Notes under the pieces: generated by a model | Told to the model about the DNA's origin: nothing | The model's database searches: none | The model's input: only the letters and a program-made list of their open reading frames with translations | In this document: piece by piece, positions 1 to 6,147 of the stretch | Layout: the number at the start of each line of letters is the position of its first letter | Position numbering within the stretch: position 1 is the stretch's first letter | Translations under genes and position numbers: made by a program | NCBI GenBank assembly: GCA_017560955.1 | Contig: JAFZDV010000167.1 | Coordinates: forward strand, 1-10,422 | DNA from: Anaerotignum sp. | Lineage (GTDB): Bacteria > Bacillota > Clostridia > Lachnospirales > Anaerotignaceae | Length of the DNA stretch: 10,422 nucleotides | Direction of reading: 5' to 3'

Positions 1-5
1 AATTA

Positions 6-11
6 TATAAT
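6..11 (+). promoter_or_regulatory. -10-like box upstream of the NCS2 permease gene
   Basis: A perfect TATAAT lies about 54 nt before the permease start codon. Any -35 element would lie outside the window, so this is only half a promoter. The following leader is AT-rich and holds a purine-rich ribosome binding site (GAAAGGG) shortly before the ATG. No riboswitch core can be recognised in the 64 nt available. Confidence 0.35.
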
Positions 12-64
12 AGTATGGTTTGTAGAAAATTTTTCAATAAAATATGAGATGAAAGGGTAAAAAA

Positions 65-1393
65 ATGAGCACAAATGAATGTAGTGTAAAAAACATTTAT
101 AAGCTGGACGGAAGAGTGCCTTTGCTGAAAGCAGTACCATTTGGTTTACAGCATATTCTTGCAATGTTTGTAGCAAACTTAACACCAATTACGATCATTG
201 CAGCGGCAGGCGGTCTTTCTCAGGCGGAGATCGCAATTCTTTTGCAGAATGCAATGTTTATTGCAGGTATCGCAACATTGATCCAGTTATTCTCTGTCTG
301 GAAAATTGGTTCAAGACTTCCAATCGTTATGGGGGTCAGCTTCACCTTCGTAACAGTACTTTCTACAGTAGCAGTAAACTACGGTTATCCTGCGGTAATT
401 GGTGCGGTTATCTGCGGGGGTATTTTTGAAGGGACACTTGGTCTGTTTGCAAAATACTGGAGAAAGATCATTTCTCCCGTCGTTGCGGCAACAGTTGTAA
501 CAGCGATCGGGTATTCCCTGCTTACAGTAGGCGCGAGATCCTTTGGCGGCGGTTATACTGAAGATTTTGGCTCCGCAACCAATCTGTTATTAGGCACAAT
601 TACATTAGCAGTATGCCTTGGATGGAATATTCTTGCAAAAGGCTACTTAAAGCAGTTGTCTGTATTAGTTGGCCTGGTGGTTGGCTACATTGTGGCGATC
701 CCTATGGGCAAAGTTGATTTGTCCGTAATCTTTTCCGAAGGTTTTGTATCCTTACCTAAGATCCTTCCATATGCACCAGAGTTCCATATGGGCGCAATTT
801 TCTCTGTAGCAATTATTTTCATGGTATCTGCTGCAGAAACGATCGGGGATACTACAGCCATGGTTTCCGGCGGTCTGGACAGAGATATTACATCCGAAGA
901 AATTTCCGGTTCTCTGGCATGTGACGGCTATGCTTCTGTCATTTCCGCATTCTTTGGATGTCCCCCTGTAACATCCTTCTCTCAGAATGTTGGCTTGATC
1001 AATATGACAAAAGTTGTAAACAGATTTACCATTGCAACTGGCGCAGGATGTATGATTTTAGCAGGTTTATTACCACCCGTTGGTAACTTCTTCGCTTCTC
1101 TGCCAGAATCCGTATTGGGTGGCTGTACCATCATGATGTTCGGTACAATCATGGTATCCGGTATTGAAATGCTGGCGAAAGCAGGCTTTACACAGAGAAA
1201 CATTACAATTGCAGCATTATCCCTTTCTATTGGTATTGGCTTTACAGCAGCCAGCGAAATCGGATTATGGGGAATTTTCCCTGAAGTGATTCAGTCTGTA
1301 TTCGCTGCCAATGTTGTAGCAGTAGTGTTTGTTGTGTCCATTGTATTGAATCTGGTTCTTCCTAAAAATATGGAAGTAGATAAACTGGATTAA
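65..1393 (+). CDS. NCS2 family nucleobase:cation symporter (xanthine/purine-type permease)
   Basis: A polytopic membrane protein of 442 aa that should import a nucleobase with a cation across the cytoplasmic membrane. The NCS2 landmarks are visible: GLQH at residues 27-30 in the first membrane segment, the AETIGD motif (E258 to D262) corresponding to TM8, and SFSQNVGL with Q307-N308 corresponding to TM10. In this family the QN form of the TM10 motif is found in xanthine/urate permeases, while uracil permeases carry a GEN form, so a purine such as xanthine is the likelier substrate. Hydrophobic segments run through nearly the whole length, and 442 aa is normal for PbuX-like proteins. The gene stands alone, with a -10 box in front and a terminator at 1407-1443. 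Substrate is inferred from motif type only, so no symbol is given. Confidence 0.9.
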   Translation: MSTNECSVKNIYKLDGRVPLLKAVPFGLQHILAMFVANLTPITIIAAAGGLSQAEIAILLQNAMFIAGIATLIQLFSVWKIGSRLPIVMGVSFTFVTVLSTVAVNYGYPAVIGAVICGGIFEGTLGLFAKYWRKIISPVVAATVVTAIGYSLLTVGARSFGGGYTEDFGSATNLLLGTITLAVCLGWNILAKGYLKQLSVLVGLVVGYIVAIPMGKVDLSVIFSEGFVSLPKILPYAPEFHMGAIFSVAIIFMVSAAETIGDTTAMVSGGLDRDITSEEISGSLACDGYASVISAFFGCPPVTSFSQNVGLINMTKVVNRFTIATGAGCMILAGLLPPVGNFFASLPESVLGGCTIMMFGTIMVSGIEMLAKAGFTQRNITIAALSLSIGIGFTAASEIGLWGIFPEVIQSVFAANVVAVVFVVSIVLNLVLPKNMEVDKLD

Positions 1394-1406
1394 AAATCAT
1401 GATTTG

Positions 1407-1443
1407 AAAGGAAGTAGATGAATGAAATCTGCTTCCTTTTTTT
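1407..1443 (+). terminator. Rho-independent terminator after the permease gene
   Basis: The arms 1407-1419 and 1427-1439 form a 13-bp stem with one T-G wobble (AAAGGAAG pairs with CTTCCTTT, then AGAT with ATCT) and a 7-nt loop. A run of seven T follows at 1437-1443. It starts 14 nt after the permease stop codon and separates that gene from the redox operon. Confidence 0.85.
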
Positions 1444-1495
1444 GCGCAGAAAAGAGAATTGCAGGGGCGATTGGATGGAAGCCATATCCGTTATG

Positions 1496-1504
1496 TGGTA
1501 TGAT
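1496..1504 (+). promoter_or_regulatory. Possible extended -10 promoter for the redox operon
   Basis: TG-G-TATGAT fits an extended -10 element. The -35 position (around 1476-1481, TGGAAG) is poor, which is common for extended -10 promoters. The predicted start near 1511 would leave only a very short leader before the GGAGG at 1515-1519, so this remains tentative. Confidence 0.3.
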
Positions 1505-1527
1505 TGATCTGATAGGAGGTTTTTGTT

Positions 1528-2178
1528 ATGAAAAAAATGATTGCAATCAATGGCAGTCCTCGTGCCATGTGGAATACAGGCACTTTGGTTCGTGAAGCGG
1601 CAAAGGGTGCAGAATCGGAAGGTGCAGAAGTAAAGGTGATCGACCTTTATCAGTTAGATAAATTTACAGGCTGTATCTCCTGTTTTGGCTGTAAACTGCC
1701 TGAACATAAGGGTGTTTGCGTTTATCAGGATGGTCTTGCCCCTGTTCTGGAAGAAATTCGTCAGGCGGATGGTCTGATCATTGGCACTCCCAATTATCTG
1801 GGGGATGTCAGCGCTGGCGTCAGAGCATTGTATGAACGCCTGATTTTCCAGTCCCTCAGTTATAAACAGGACCCCATGTGTTATAATGAGCATTTCATTC
1901 CTGTTCTGTTTATCATGACAAGCAATGCCCCTGAGGAGTTCTATACACCAGAAGGCTATGGCAAAATCATCGAAAACTATAAGGGGGCGCTGAGTACCTT
2001 TGTTGGTCCTACAGAAGTGATGATCAGCGGCGATACCTTGCAGGTAGACAATTACGATAAATATAACTGGACATATTTTGATCCTGAGGCGAAAAAGAAA
2101 CGCCATGAAACGGTGTTCCCTGAAGAAAAGAAAAAAGCATTTGCTTTGGGTGCGGAAATGGTGAAAGGGAAGGTGTGA
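1528..2178 (+). CDS. Flavodoxin-fold NAD(P)H-dependent FMN oxidoreductase, iron-sulfur flavoprotein-like
   Basis: A 216-aa cytoplasmic protein of the NADPH-dependent FMN reductase/flavodoxin-like fold. The N-terminus MKKMIAINGSPR is the phosphate-binding first strand and loop for FMN (GSPR at 9-12). A second flavin loop follows the strand at GTPNYLGDVSAG. Between them sit C49, C52, C55 and C64 (C-x2-C-x2-C-x8-C), similar to the compact cysteine motif by which archaeal and clostridial Isf proteins bind a [4Fe-4S] cluster. Cluster binding here is inferred. Start choice is firm: GGAGG at 1515-1519 is 8 nt from the ATG. The gene is followed after only 4 nt by a ferredoxin-nitroreductase gene, so the two products probably exchange electrons or act on the same substrate class. 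The physiological substrate is unknown. Confidence 0.85.
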   Translation: MKKMIAINGSPRAMWNTGTLVREAAKGAESEGAEVKVIDLYQLDKFTGCISCFGCKLPEHKGVCVYQDGLAPVLEEIRQADGLIIGTPNYLGDVSAGVRALYERLIFQSLSYKQDPMCYNEHFIPVLFIMTSNAPEEFYTPEGYGKIIENYKGALSTFVGPTEVMISGDTLQVDNYDKYNWTYFDPEAKKKRHETVFPEEKKKAFALGAEMVKGKV

Positions 2179-2182
2179 AATC

Positions 2183-2968
2183 ATGGTATCTATTGATAAG
2201 AATAAATGTATCGGCTGTGGCATGTGTGTGAAGGATTGTTTTTACAGCGTGCTCAGCGTACAGGATGGCAAAGCGCAGGTTTCCAGCAGTTGTTTTGAAT
2301 GCGGACATTGTGTGGCTGTTTGTCCTGTAAATGCAGTTTCTATTCCTGACCTGCCCATGGAAGAGGTTTATGAATATGATGAAAACTGCAAAATGAACCC
2401 TGAAAATCTTCTTCGTTTTATGCAGTTCCGCCGTTCTGTGCGTCAGTTCAAACCTGATGCGATCCCCAAAGAAACGCTGGAAATGATTCTGGAAGCAGGC
2501 AGATATACCCCTACAGCAGGGAACCGACAGGATGTTTCCTTTGTTGTGGTGCAGGATTCTATGGAAGAAATCAAGCCCATTCTGTGGAATACCCTTGGTA
2601 AAATGGTAGACAGCGGAATGTTGGGACCTTATACACCACTTCTGCGTATCGTCTGCGATAAACATGATGCAGATCCCAATGAAGACAGATTGTTCTGTGG
2701 TGCAAATGCCATGGTTCTGGTGCTGACAGAAAATCCTATGAATGGCGGTCTGGCGGCTACTTCTGTTGAATTGATGGCACAGTCTTTGGGTGTTGGTGTT
2801 CTGTACAGCGGATTCCTGATGGGGGCGATTAATAGAACACAGGAAATTAAGGATCGTCTGAAAATCAGGGAGAATCAGCATCTTGCAGCGGTTATGCTGA
2901 TGGGTGTGCCTGATGTGAAATATCAGCGTACGGCACCTAGAAAGAAAGCGAATATTATCTGGGAATAA
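2183..2968 (+). CDS. Nitroreductase family protein with N-terminal 2[4Fe-4S] ferredoxin domain
   Basis: A 261-aa fusion of a bacterial ferredoxin module and a flavin-dependent nitroreductase domain. Residues 1-55 carry two complete cluster motifs: C9-x2-C12-x2-C15-x3-C19 and C37-x2-C40-x2-C43-x3-C47, the second followed by the usual Pro. From about residue 75 the nitroreductase domain begins, with FRRSVRQF (82-89) providing the FMN phosphate-binding arginines and the AGRYTPTAGNRQ segment the second flavin contact. Such fusions are common in Clostridia and are thought to take low-potential electrons through the ferredoxin domain to FMN; natural substrates are mostly unknown. The start lies 4 nt after the flavoprotein stop, with a GGAAGGTG-like site inside the end of that gene, so translation is probably coupled. 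No clear terminator follows, so read-through into the 89-aa gene is possible. Confidence 0.9.
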   Translation: MVSIDKNKCIGCGMCVKDCFYSVLSVQDGKAQVSSSCFECGHCVAVCPVNAVSIPDLPMEEVYEYDENCKMNPENLLRFMQFRRSVRQFKPDAIPKETLEMILEAGRYTPTAGNRQDVSFVVVQDSMEEIKPILWNTLGKMVDSGMLGPYTPLLRIVCDKHDADPNEDRLFCGANAMVLVLTENPMNGGLAATSVELMAQSLGVGVLYSGFLMGAINRTQEIKDRLKIRENQHLAAVMLMGVPDVKYQRTAPRKKANIIWE

Positions 2969-3009
2969 ATATGTAATGGAATAAAGAAATTATTAAAGGG
3001 GCTAAAATC

Positions 3010-3279
3010 GTGATCAAATATAAGAGTTTGGAACGAAAAGTTGATATGTATGATATTGGCGATGGACTGACACTAATGAATATCATTAAGGAAAATCAGG
3101 ATGGACAGATTCAGTCCGTAGATACCTATATCGGTGCGGAAACGGATAGATTTTGTTGTGTTGGTCATACAGAAGGGTTAGACCAACCGGGAGTGATTTT
3201 TAGCTATTCCAAATATGTAAAATTGATTCAAGCAAATCTGCAGCGTTATCTTAATATATATTACATTCAAAATGTATAA
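3010..3279 (+). CDS. Hypothetical protein, 89 aa
   Basis: A small soluble protein that I do not recognise. It uses a GTG start, preceded 8 nt upstream by AAAGGGG (2995-3001), which supports real translation. The protein is mixed in composition and has no signal peptide, membrane segment or metal motif; the only cysteines are an adjacent pair (FCCVG) near the middle. It lies 41 nt after the nitroreductase on the same strand without an intervening terminator, so it may be the tail of that operon. The 3' end is AT-rich, and a small inverted repeat (TACATT-caa-AATGTA, 3262-3276) covers the last codons without a T run. It could be a lineage-restricted protein or a decayed fragment of a longer one. 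Confidence 0.55.
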   Translation: MIKYKSLERKVDMYDIGDGLTLMNIIKENQDGQIQSVDTYIGAETDRFCCVGHTEGLDQPGVIFSYSKYVKLIQANLQRYLNIYYIQNV

Positions 3280-3334
3280 AAATAATGAAATTTTTTAAAG
3301 AACAAAGAATTGCTATAAACATGGGGGTATCGAA

Positions 3335-3553
3335 GTGCAGGTGAAAATCAGAAAAGCAGAAGAAAAAGATTATCCATTCATCCTGAGGGTAAACGAAGAA
3401 AATGTAGAGGTGCTGTCCCCCATGAACGAGGCCGGGATTCAAAATTTCTTCCATTGGAGTGAACTGTTCCTTATCGCAGAAGTGGGCGTACAGACGGTGC
3501 GAAACAACAGCATTCGAGTATCCCTGCAGGAAGCAAAAGTAAAAAACGATTGA
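3335..3553 (+). pseudogene. GNAT acetyltransferase remnant with in-frame internal deletion
   Basis: The 72-aa product begins like a GNAT N-acetyltransferase of the COG3818 type: the KIRKAEEKDYPFILRVNEEN stretch, then a segment ending LFLIAEV, matches the first strand and helix pair of these proteins. Directly after residue 50 it jumps to GVQTVRNNSIRVSLQEA, which reads like the extreme C-terminal strand of the same family. The roughly 90 central residues, including the R/Q-x-x-G-x-G/A acetyl-CoA pyrophosphate loop, are absent, yet the frame is kept. Family members are usually about 160 aa. Start is GTG at 3335 with GGGGG at 3323-3327; a GTG two codons later is an alternative. The product cannot bind acetyl-CoA normally and is best called a deletion remnant. 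The assignment of both ends rests on my recollection of the family. Confidence 0.65.
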
Positions 3554-3569
3554 TCAATTGAGGTAAATC

Positions 3570-4169
3570 ATGGCAGATAACGAAAATACATGGGATAAAC
3601 TCCTGCAGATCAAAACAACGGGTCGGGATGATTCCAATGCAGGCCAATATTGTTATCCATACGAACCGACACCGTACCCCGTTCTGGAGCGATTGGCAAA
3701 TACAGGCCATATCCGCAAGAAAGATACAGTTCTGGACTATGGATGTGGAAAAGGTCGTGTTGACTTTTTCCTTTCCTATCAGACAAAAGCAAAGTCCATC
3801 GGCATCGAATATGATGAGCGGATCTATCAGAGTGTGGTGGAAAACCAGAAAACAGCCATTTCCAGCGCAAAAACAGCCTTCGTGATGGCAGGAGCGGAAG
3901 AATATGAAGTGCCTGCGGAAGTGAACAGATGTTATTTCTTCAATCCTTTCTCCGTGGAGATCCTCCGTATGGTGATGGATAGGATCTTAGAGTCTTACCG
4001 TGAGAGTCCAAGGGAAATACTGCTGTTTTTCTATTATCCGTCGAAGGAATATCGTTCCTATTTAATGGAAGTGGATGGGCTGGAATTGTATGATGAGATT
4101 CTCTGCAGTGACCTGTTTGAGGGGGATGACCCAAGGGAACGAGTGCTGGTTTTTCAGCTGAAAGAATAA
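3570..4169 (+). CDS. Class I SAM-dependent methyltransferase
   Basis: A 199-aa cytoplasmic methyltransferase. Motif I, the glycine-rich SAM loop, is VLDYGCGKGRV at residues 54-64, followed by the acidic strand end SIGIEYDE (motif II) that holds the ribose hydroxyls. The segment CYFFNPFS takes the place of motif IV. The N-terminus, with the PYEPTPY segment before the fold, is typical of an uncharacterised clostridial and bacillal family about 200 aa long; the target is not known. The start ATG is preceded by GAGG (3560-3563), with an in-frame stop just upstream at 3564-3566, so it cannot start earlier. It begins 16 nt after the GNAT remnant and probably shares its transcript. A terminator follows the stop codon by one base. 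Confidence 0.85.
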   Translation: MADNENTWDKLLQIKTTGRDDSNAGQYCYPYEPTPYPVLERLANTGHIRKKDTVLDYGCGKGRVDFFLSYQTKAKSIGIEYDERIYQSVVENQKTAISSAKTAFVMAGAEEYEVPAEVNRCYFFNPFSVEILRMVMDRILESYRESPREILLFFYYPSKEYRSYLMEVDGLELYDEILCSDLFEGDDPRERVLVFQLKE

Positions 4170-4170
4170 A

Positions 4171-4197
4171 AAAGAGTTGCTTATAAAGCAACTCTTT
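4171..4197. terminator. Bidirectional terminator between methyltransferase and DUF445 genes
   Basis: A perfect 12-bp stem (AAAGAGTTGCTT, 4171-4182, against 4186-4197) with a 3-nt loop sits between two convergent genes. The plus strand ends in a T-rich tail, and the A-rich plus-strand flank at 4167-4173 gives a T run on the minus strand, so it can end both transcripts. Confidence 0.88.
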
Positions 4198-4201
4198 CTT
4201 T

Positions 4202-5083
4202 TTATAAAACCGTATTCAGACTGCCAAGGATCAGACCAATCAGTGCACCCAGATTTACGATAGTATCCAATTCTTTTTTCAGCACAGTCAGAACCATTTT
4301 TTCCAGTTCTTCTGTTTTCATGTCATTGATTTTTTCTTCGATCATGGAAGAGATATCAACATTTTTCAGAACGCCGTTCACGGCATCTGCGGAAGCATTG
4401 CGGTAGATGGAACGGATCGCTCCGCGGATTTTTTCTTCCTCAACATGCATTTCTTCGCACAGATTTAAGATGGATTTCTGTTCGAAGACCATGATTTTCT
4501 GATTCACTTCTTTCTGTACGAAATCTCTGCCGTTTTCCGCGATATAGTTTTCCAGCTCCATACCCACAGGCTGAATGAAGGAATCCAGCATTTCATCGCT
4601 CAGGAACATAGCAAGCATGGTGCCGTTCACTTTTTCTTTGATGACTCTGCCTGCTTCTGTTGTGATGGTATTTTTCAGGTCGATTTTTTGGATAGACTCC
4701 ATGATCTGATCTGTGAAAGCATTGGACAGGTTCATTTTCAGATCGCCGTATTCTTCGTAGTTGGAGCAGATCCTGCCCATGCCTACATAAATCTTTTTAG
4801 ACAGTTCATCCATGACTTTATCGATCACAGCATCTTCTGTTTCGGGAGATAAGATTCTCTGTCTGATATCTTCTTCTGTGAGCAGTGTATTTGCAACAAC
4901 AGTACCCACTGTTTTTGCCAGTCGGGGTTTTCCTTTGGGGATGGCACCGGGGGTGAAGGGGACTTTGTGTCCGCACACTTTTACTTCGTTTCTGGGATAA
5001 AACAGCATTTTTACTGCAATGTAGTTAGTAAAATAACCGATAACGGCGCCGATGATAGGGCCGGAAAGATTCTGCATTGTCAT
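4202..5083 (-). CDS. DUF445 family membrane-anchored protein
   Basis: A 293-aa protein of the DUF445 family (YheB-like in Bacillus), of unknown function. It has the expected hairpin design: a hydrophobic N-terminal segment (about residues 6-25, GPIIGAVIGYFTNYIAVKML), the conserved GHKVPFTPGAIPKGK stretch after it, a long charged helical middle of about 220 residues, and a hydrophobic C-terminal anchor (IVNLGALIGLILGSLN). The start at 5083 is preferred because GGAGGT (5092-5097) lies 8 nt upstream; an upstream ATG at 5113 would add ten atypical residues and precedes the ribosome binding site. It follows the tRNA operon terminator with little room for its own promoter, so it may depend on read-through. 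The stop codon is 4 bp from the shared terminator. Confidence 0.88.
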   Translation of the reverse strand: MTMQNLSGPIIGAVIGYFTNYIAVKMLFYPRNEVKVCGHKVPFTPGAIPKGKPRLAKTVGTVVANTLLTEEDIRQRILSPETEDAVIDKVMDELSKKIYVGMGRICSNYEEYGDLKMNLSNAFTDQIMESIQKIDLKNTITTEAGRVIKEKVNGTMLAMFLSDEMLDSFIQPVGMELENYIAENGRDFVQKEVNQKIMVFEQKSILNLCEEMHVEEEKIRGAIRSIYRNASADAVNGVLKNVDISSMIEEKINDMKTEELEKMVLTVLKKELDTIVNLGALIGLILGSLNTVL

Positions 5084-5117
5084 TTTTTCATACCTCCATA
5101 TGTCTGTTTGCAAGAAA

Positions 5118-5146
5118 AAAAGATAAGATACAAAATCTTATCTTTT
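5118..5146 (-). terminator. Terminator of the tRNA operon
   Basis: A perfect 12-bp stem (arms 5118-5129 and 5135-5146, loop 5130-5134), followed in the minus direction by a run of T (the complement of the A run ending at 5115). It lies just after tRNA-Asp and about 35 bp before the DUF445 start codon. Confidence 0.88.
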
Positions 5147-5150
5147 AGGA

Positions 5151-5224
5151 CGACTCAGAAGGGGCTCGAACCCTCGACCTCCGGCGTGACAGGCCGGCAC
5201 TCTAACCAACTGAGCTACTGAGCC
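5151..5224 (-). tRNA. tRNA-Asp (anticodon GTC)
   Basis: The minus strand folds into a normal cloverleaf: acceptor GGCTCAG against CTGAGTC with one G-T pair, D-loop AGTTGGTTAGA, anticodon loop CTGTCAC with GTC at 5190-5188, and T-loop GGTTCGAGCC. The discriminator base is G, as expected for tRNA-Asp. The 3' CCA is not encoded (TCC follows), so it must be added by the CCA-adding enzyme. It is the last gene of a three-tRNA operon. Confidence 0.96.
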
Positions 5225-5238
5225 ATATGAAATTAAAA

Positions 5239-5311
5239 AGCCGATGATCGGACTCGAACCGATAACCTGCTGATTACAAGTCAGCTGCTCTGCCAATTGA
5301 GCCACATCGGC
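5239..5311 (-). tRNA. tRNA-Thr (anticodon TGT)
   Basis: A perfect 7-bp acceptor stem (GCCGATG with CATCGGC), anticodon stem GCTGA/TCAGC, anticodon loop CTTGTAA with TGT at 5278-5276, and T-loop GGTTCGAGTCC. The discriminator is T, and TTT follows instead of CCA. It lies 14 nt upstream of tRNA-Asp and 10 nt downstream of tRNA-Ser in the direction of transcription. Confidence 0.96.
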
Positions 5312-5321
5312 TTAAAAAAGA

Positions 5322-5410
5322 CGGAGAAGGAGGGATTTGAACCCTCGCGCCGCTATTAACGACCTAACCGCTTTCCAGGCGATCCCCTTCAACCACTTGG
5401 GTACTTCTCC
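5322..5410 (-). tRNA. tRNA-Ser (anticodon GGA)
   Basis: An 89-nt class II tRNA with acceptor GGAGAAG/CTTCTCC, anticodon loop CTGGAAA (GGA at 5376-5374), the long variable arm expected for serine tRNA, and T-loop GGTTCAAATCC. The discriminator is G; CCA is not encoded. It is the first gene of the operon, about 15 nt after the predicted transcription start. Confidence 0.96.
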
Positions 5411-5431
5411 AAGAACTCTCTCAAGGATTTT

Positions 5432-5460
5432 ATTGTATCAGATTATATCGGAATCGTCAA
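5432..5460 (-). promoter_or_regulatory. Sigma-A promoter of the tRNA Ser-Thr-Asp operon
   Basis: On the minus strand TTGACG (5460-5455) is separated by exactly 17 nt from TACAAT (5437-5432), a strong housekeeping promoter as expected for stable RNA. The predicted start is near 5425. Confidence 0.85.
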
Positions 5461-5520
5461 ATACTTTTTTGCATTTTCTATCAAATTTTTGTGTTTCTTT
5501 CCAAATTGGGTCAGATGGAC

Positions 5521-5526
5521 TATAAT
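5521..5526 (+). promoter_or_regulatory. -10 box for the three-gene operon at 5562-7524
   Basis: TATAAT at 5521-5526 with a weak -35 (TTTCCA, 5498-5503, 17-nt spacer). The predicted start near 5533 would place the ATG at 5535 at the very 5' end, which supports initiation at 5562 instead. Confidence 0.5.
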
Positions 5527-5561
5527 GAAGAAAAATGAGAATGGAAAAAGAGGTGTCGGCG

Positions 5562-6122
5562 ATGAAGGTAGAACAGTATGTAATGGCATATGGCGCAGAA
5601 CAGGACAGACTGCGGGCACTTCTGCCAGAGGGCTTTGTTTCCCTGCGTCCCGTACTGCGGATCAATGCAGAAATCAGGAATGAAAGAACGGGATATCTGG
5701 AATTCAATACGCCCGTGGAAAAGGATGGCAACAGAGGCTGGCTCAATATCGGCTTCTGGGAAGATGTACCCTTCGAAAAAGAAGGCAAGAAAACCACATT
5801 CCGCACAGAACAGCTGGAAATTTCCTATACGGGTGTTGGGGTGGAAGGCTCCTGCCCTGCGGAAAAGGATAATGACGGATGTTATTTCGGTGAGCAGTTC
5901 CATCAGGCAGAAAAAATCACTGCCAATAAGGAATACTGCGACTGTCAGTTCAGATGGCTCGTGGAAAATGGTGCATCTGGCGAAAGTACGGGCGTGACTT
6001 TGCCTGCGTTCCCCGAAGAAGAGAAAAATGCTTACCCCAAAGAGGCCTTTACCGTTGCAAATGCGGCGAAGATTCCTTGCAAACAGGTGCTGGGGGCTTA
6101 TGTGGTGAAGTTTGAGAGATAA
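5562..6122 (+). CDS. Conserved hypothetical protein, 186 aa
   Basis: A soluble protein without signal peptide or membrane segment, first gene of a three-gene operon. I do not recognise a named family. The opening (QYVMAYGAEQDRLRALLPEG, then LRPVLRINAEI) and a mid region rich in short strands resemble, only in style, the N-terminal part of acetoacetate-decarboxylase-fold proteins; I would not annotate it on that. Cysteines occur at several places in the second half (SCPAEKDNDGCY, YCDCQF) without a clear metal motif. The start at 5562 is chosen because AGAGGTG (5549-5555) is 6 nt away; earlier ATG codons at 5535 and 5541 fall at or just after the predicted transcription start. The next gene begins 25 nt after the stop. 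Confidence 0.7.
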   Translation: MKVEQYVMAYGAEQDRLRALLPEGFVSLRPVLRINAEIRNERTGYLEFNTPVEKDGNRGWLNIGFWEDVPFEKEGKKTTFRTEQLEISYTGVGVEGSCPAEKDNDGCYFGEQFHQAEKITANKEYCDCQFRWLVENGASGESTGVTLPAFPEEEKNAYPKEAFTVANAAKIPCKQVLGAYVVKFER

Positions 6123-6147
6123 GAATTACATTATTGCGGAGGAAACG

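Noticed and set aside
1..64. Possible purine riboswitch in front of the permease gene
   Set aside because: Purine permeases often have one, but the 64 nt visible lack the conserved junction and loop sequences. An aptamer upstream of the window cannot be excluded.
2024..2881. 285-codon minus-strand frame opposite the nitroreductase
   Set aside because: Shadow of a well-supported ferredoxin-nitroreductase gene; low-complexity, no recognisable family.
3262..3276. Inverted repeat TACATT-caa-AATGTA at the end of the 89-aa gene as a terminator
   Set aside because: Only 6 AT-rich pairs and no T run follows; too weak to call.
5151..5410. Missing CCA ends of all three tRNA genes as a sign of decay
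   Set aside because: The cloverleaves are intact, and many bacteria rely on the CCA-adding enzyme for genes without encoded CCA.
5151..5460. tRNA cluster as an attachment site for an integrated element
   Set aside because: No integrase gene and no direct repeat of a tRNA 3' end was seen on either side; the flanking genes look like ordinary chromosome.
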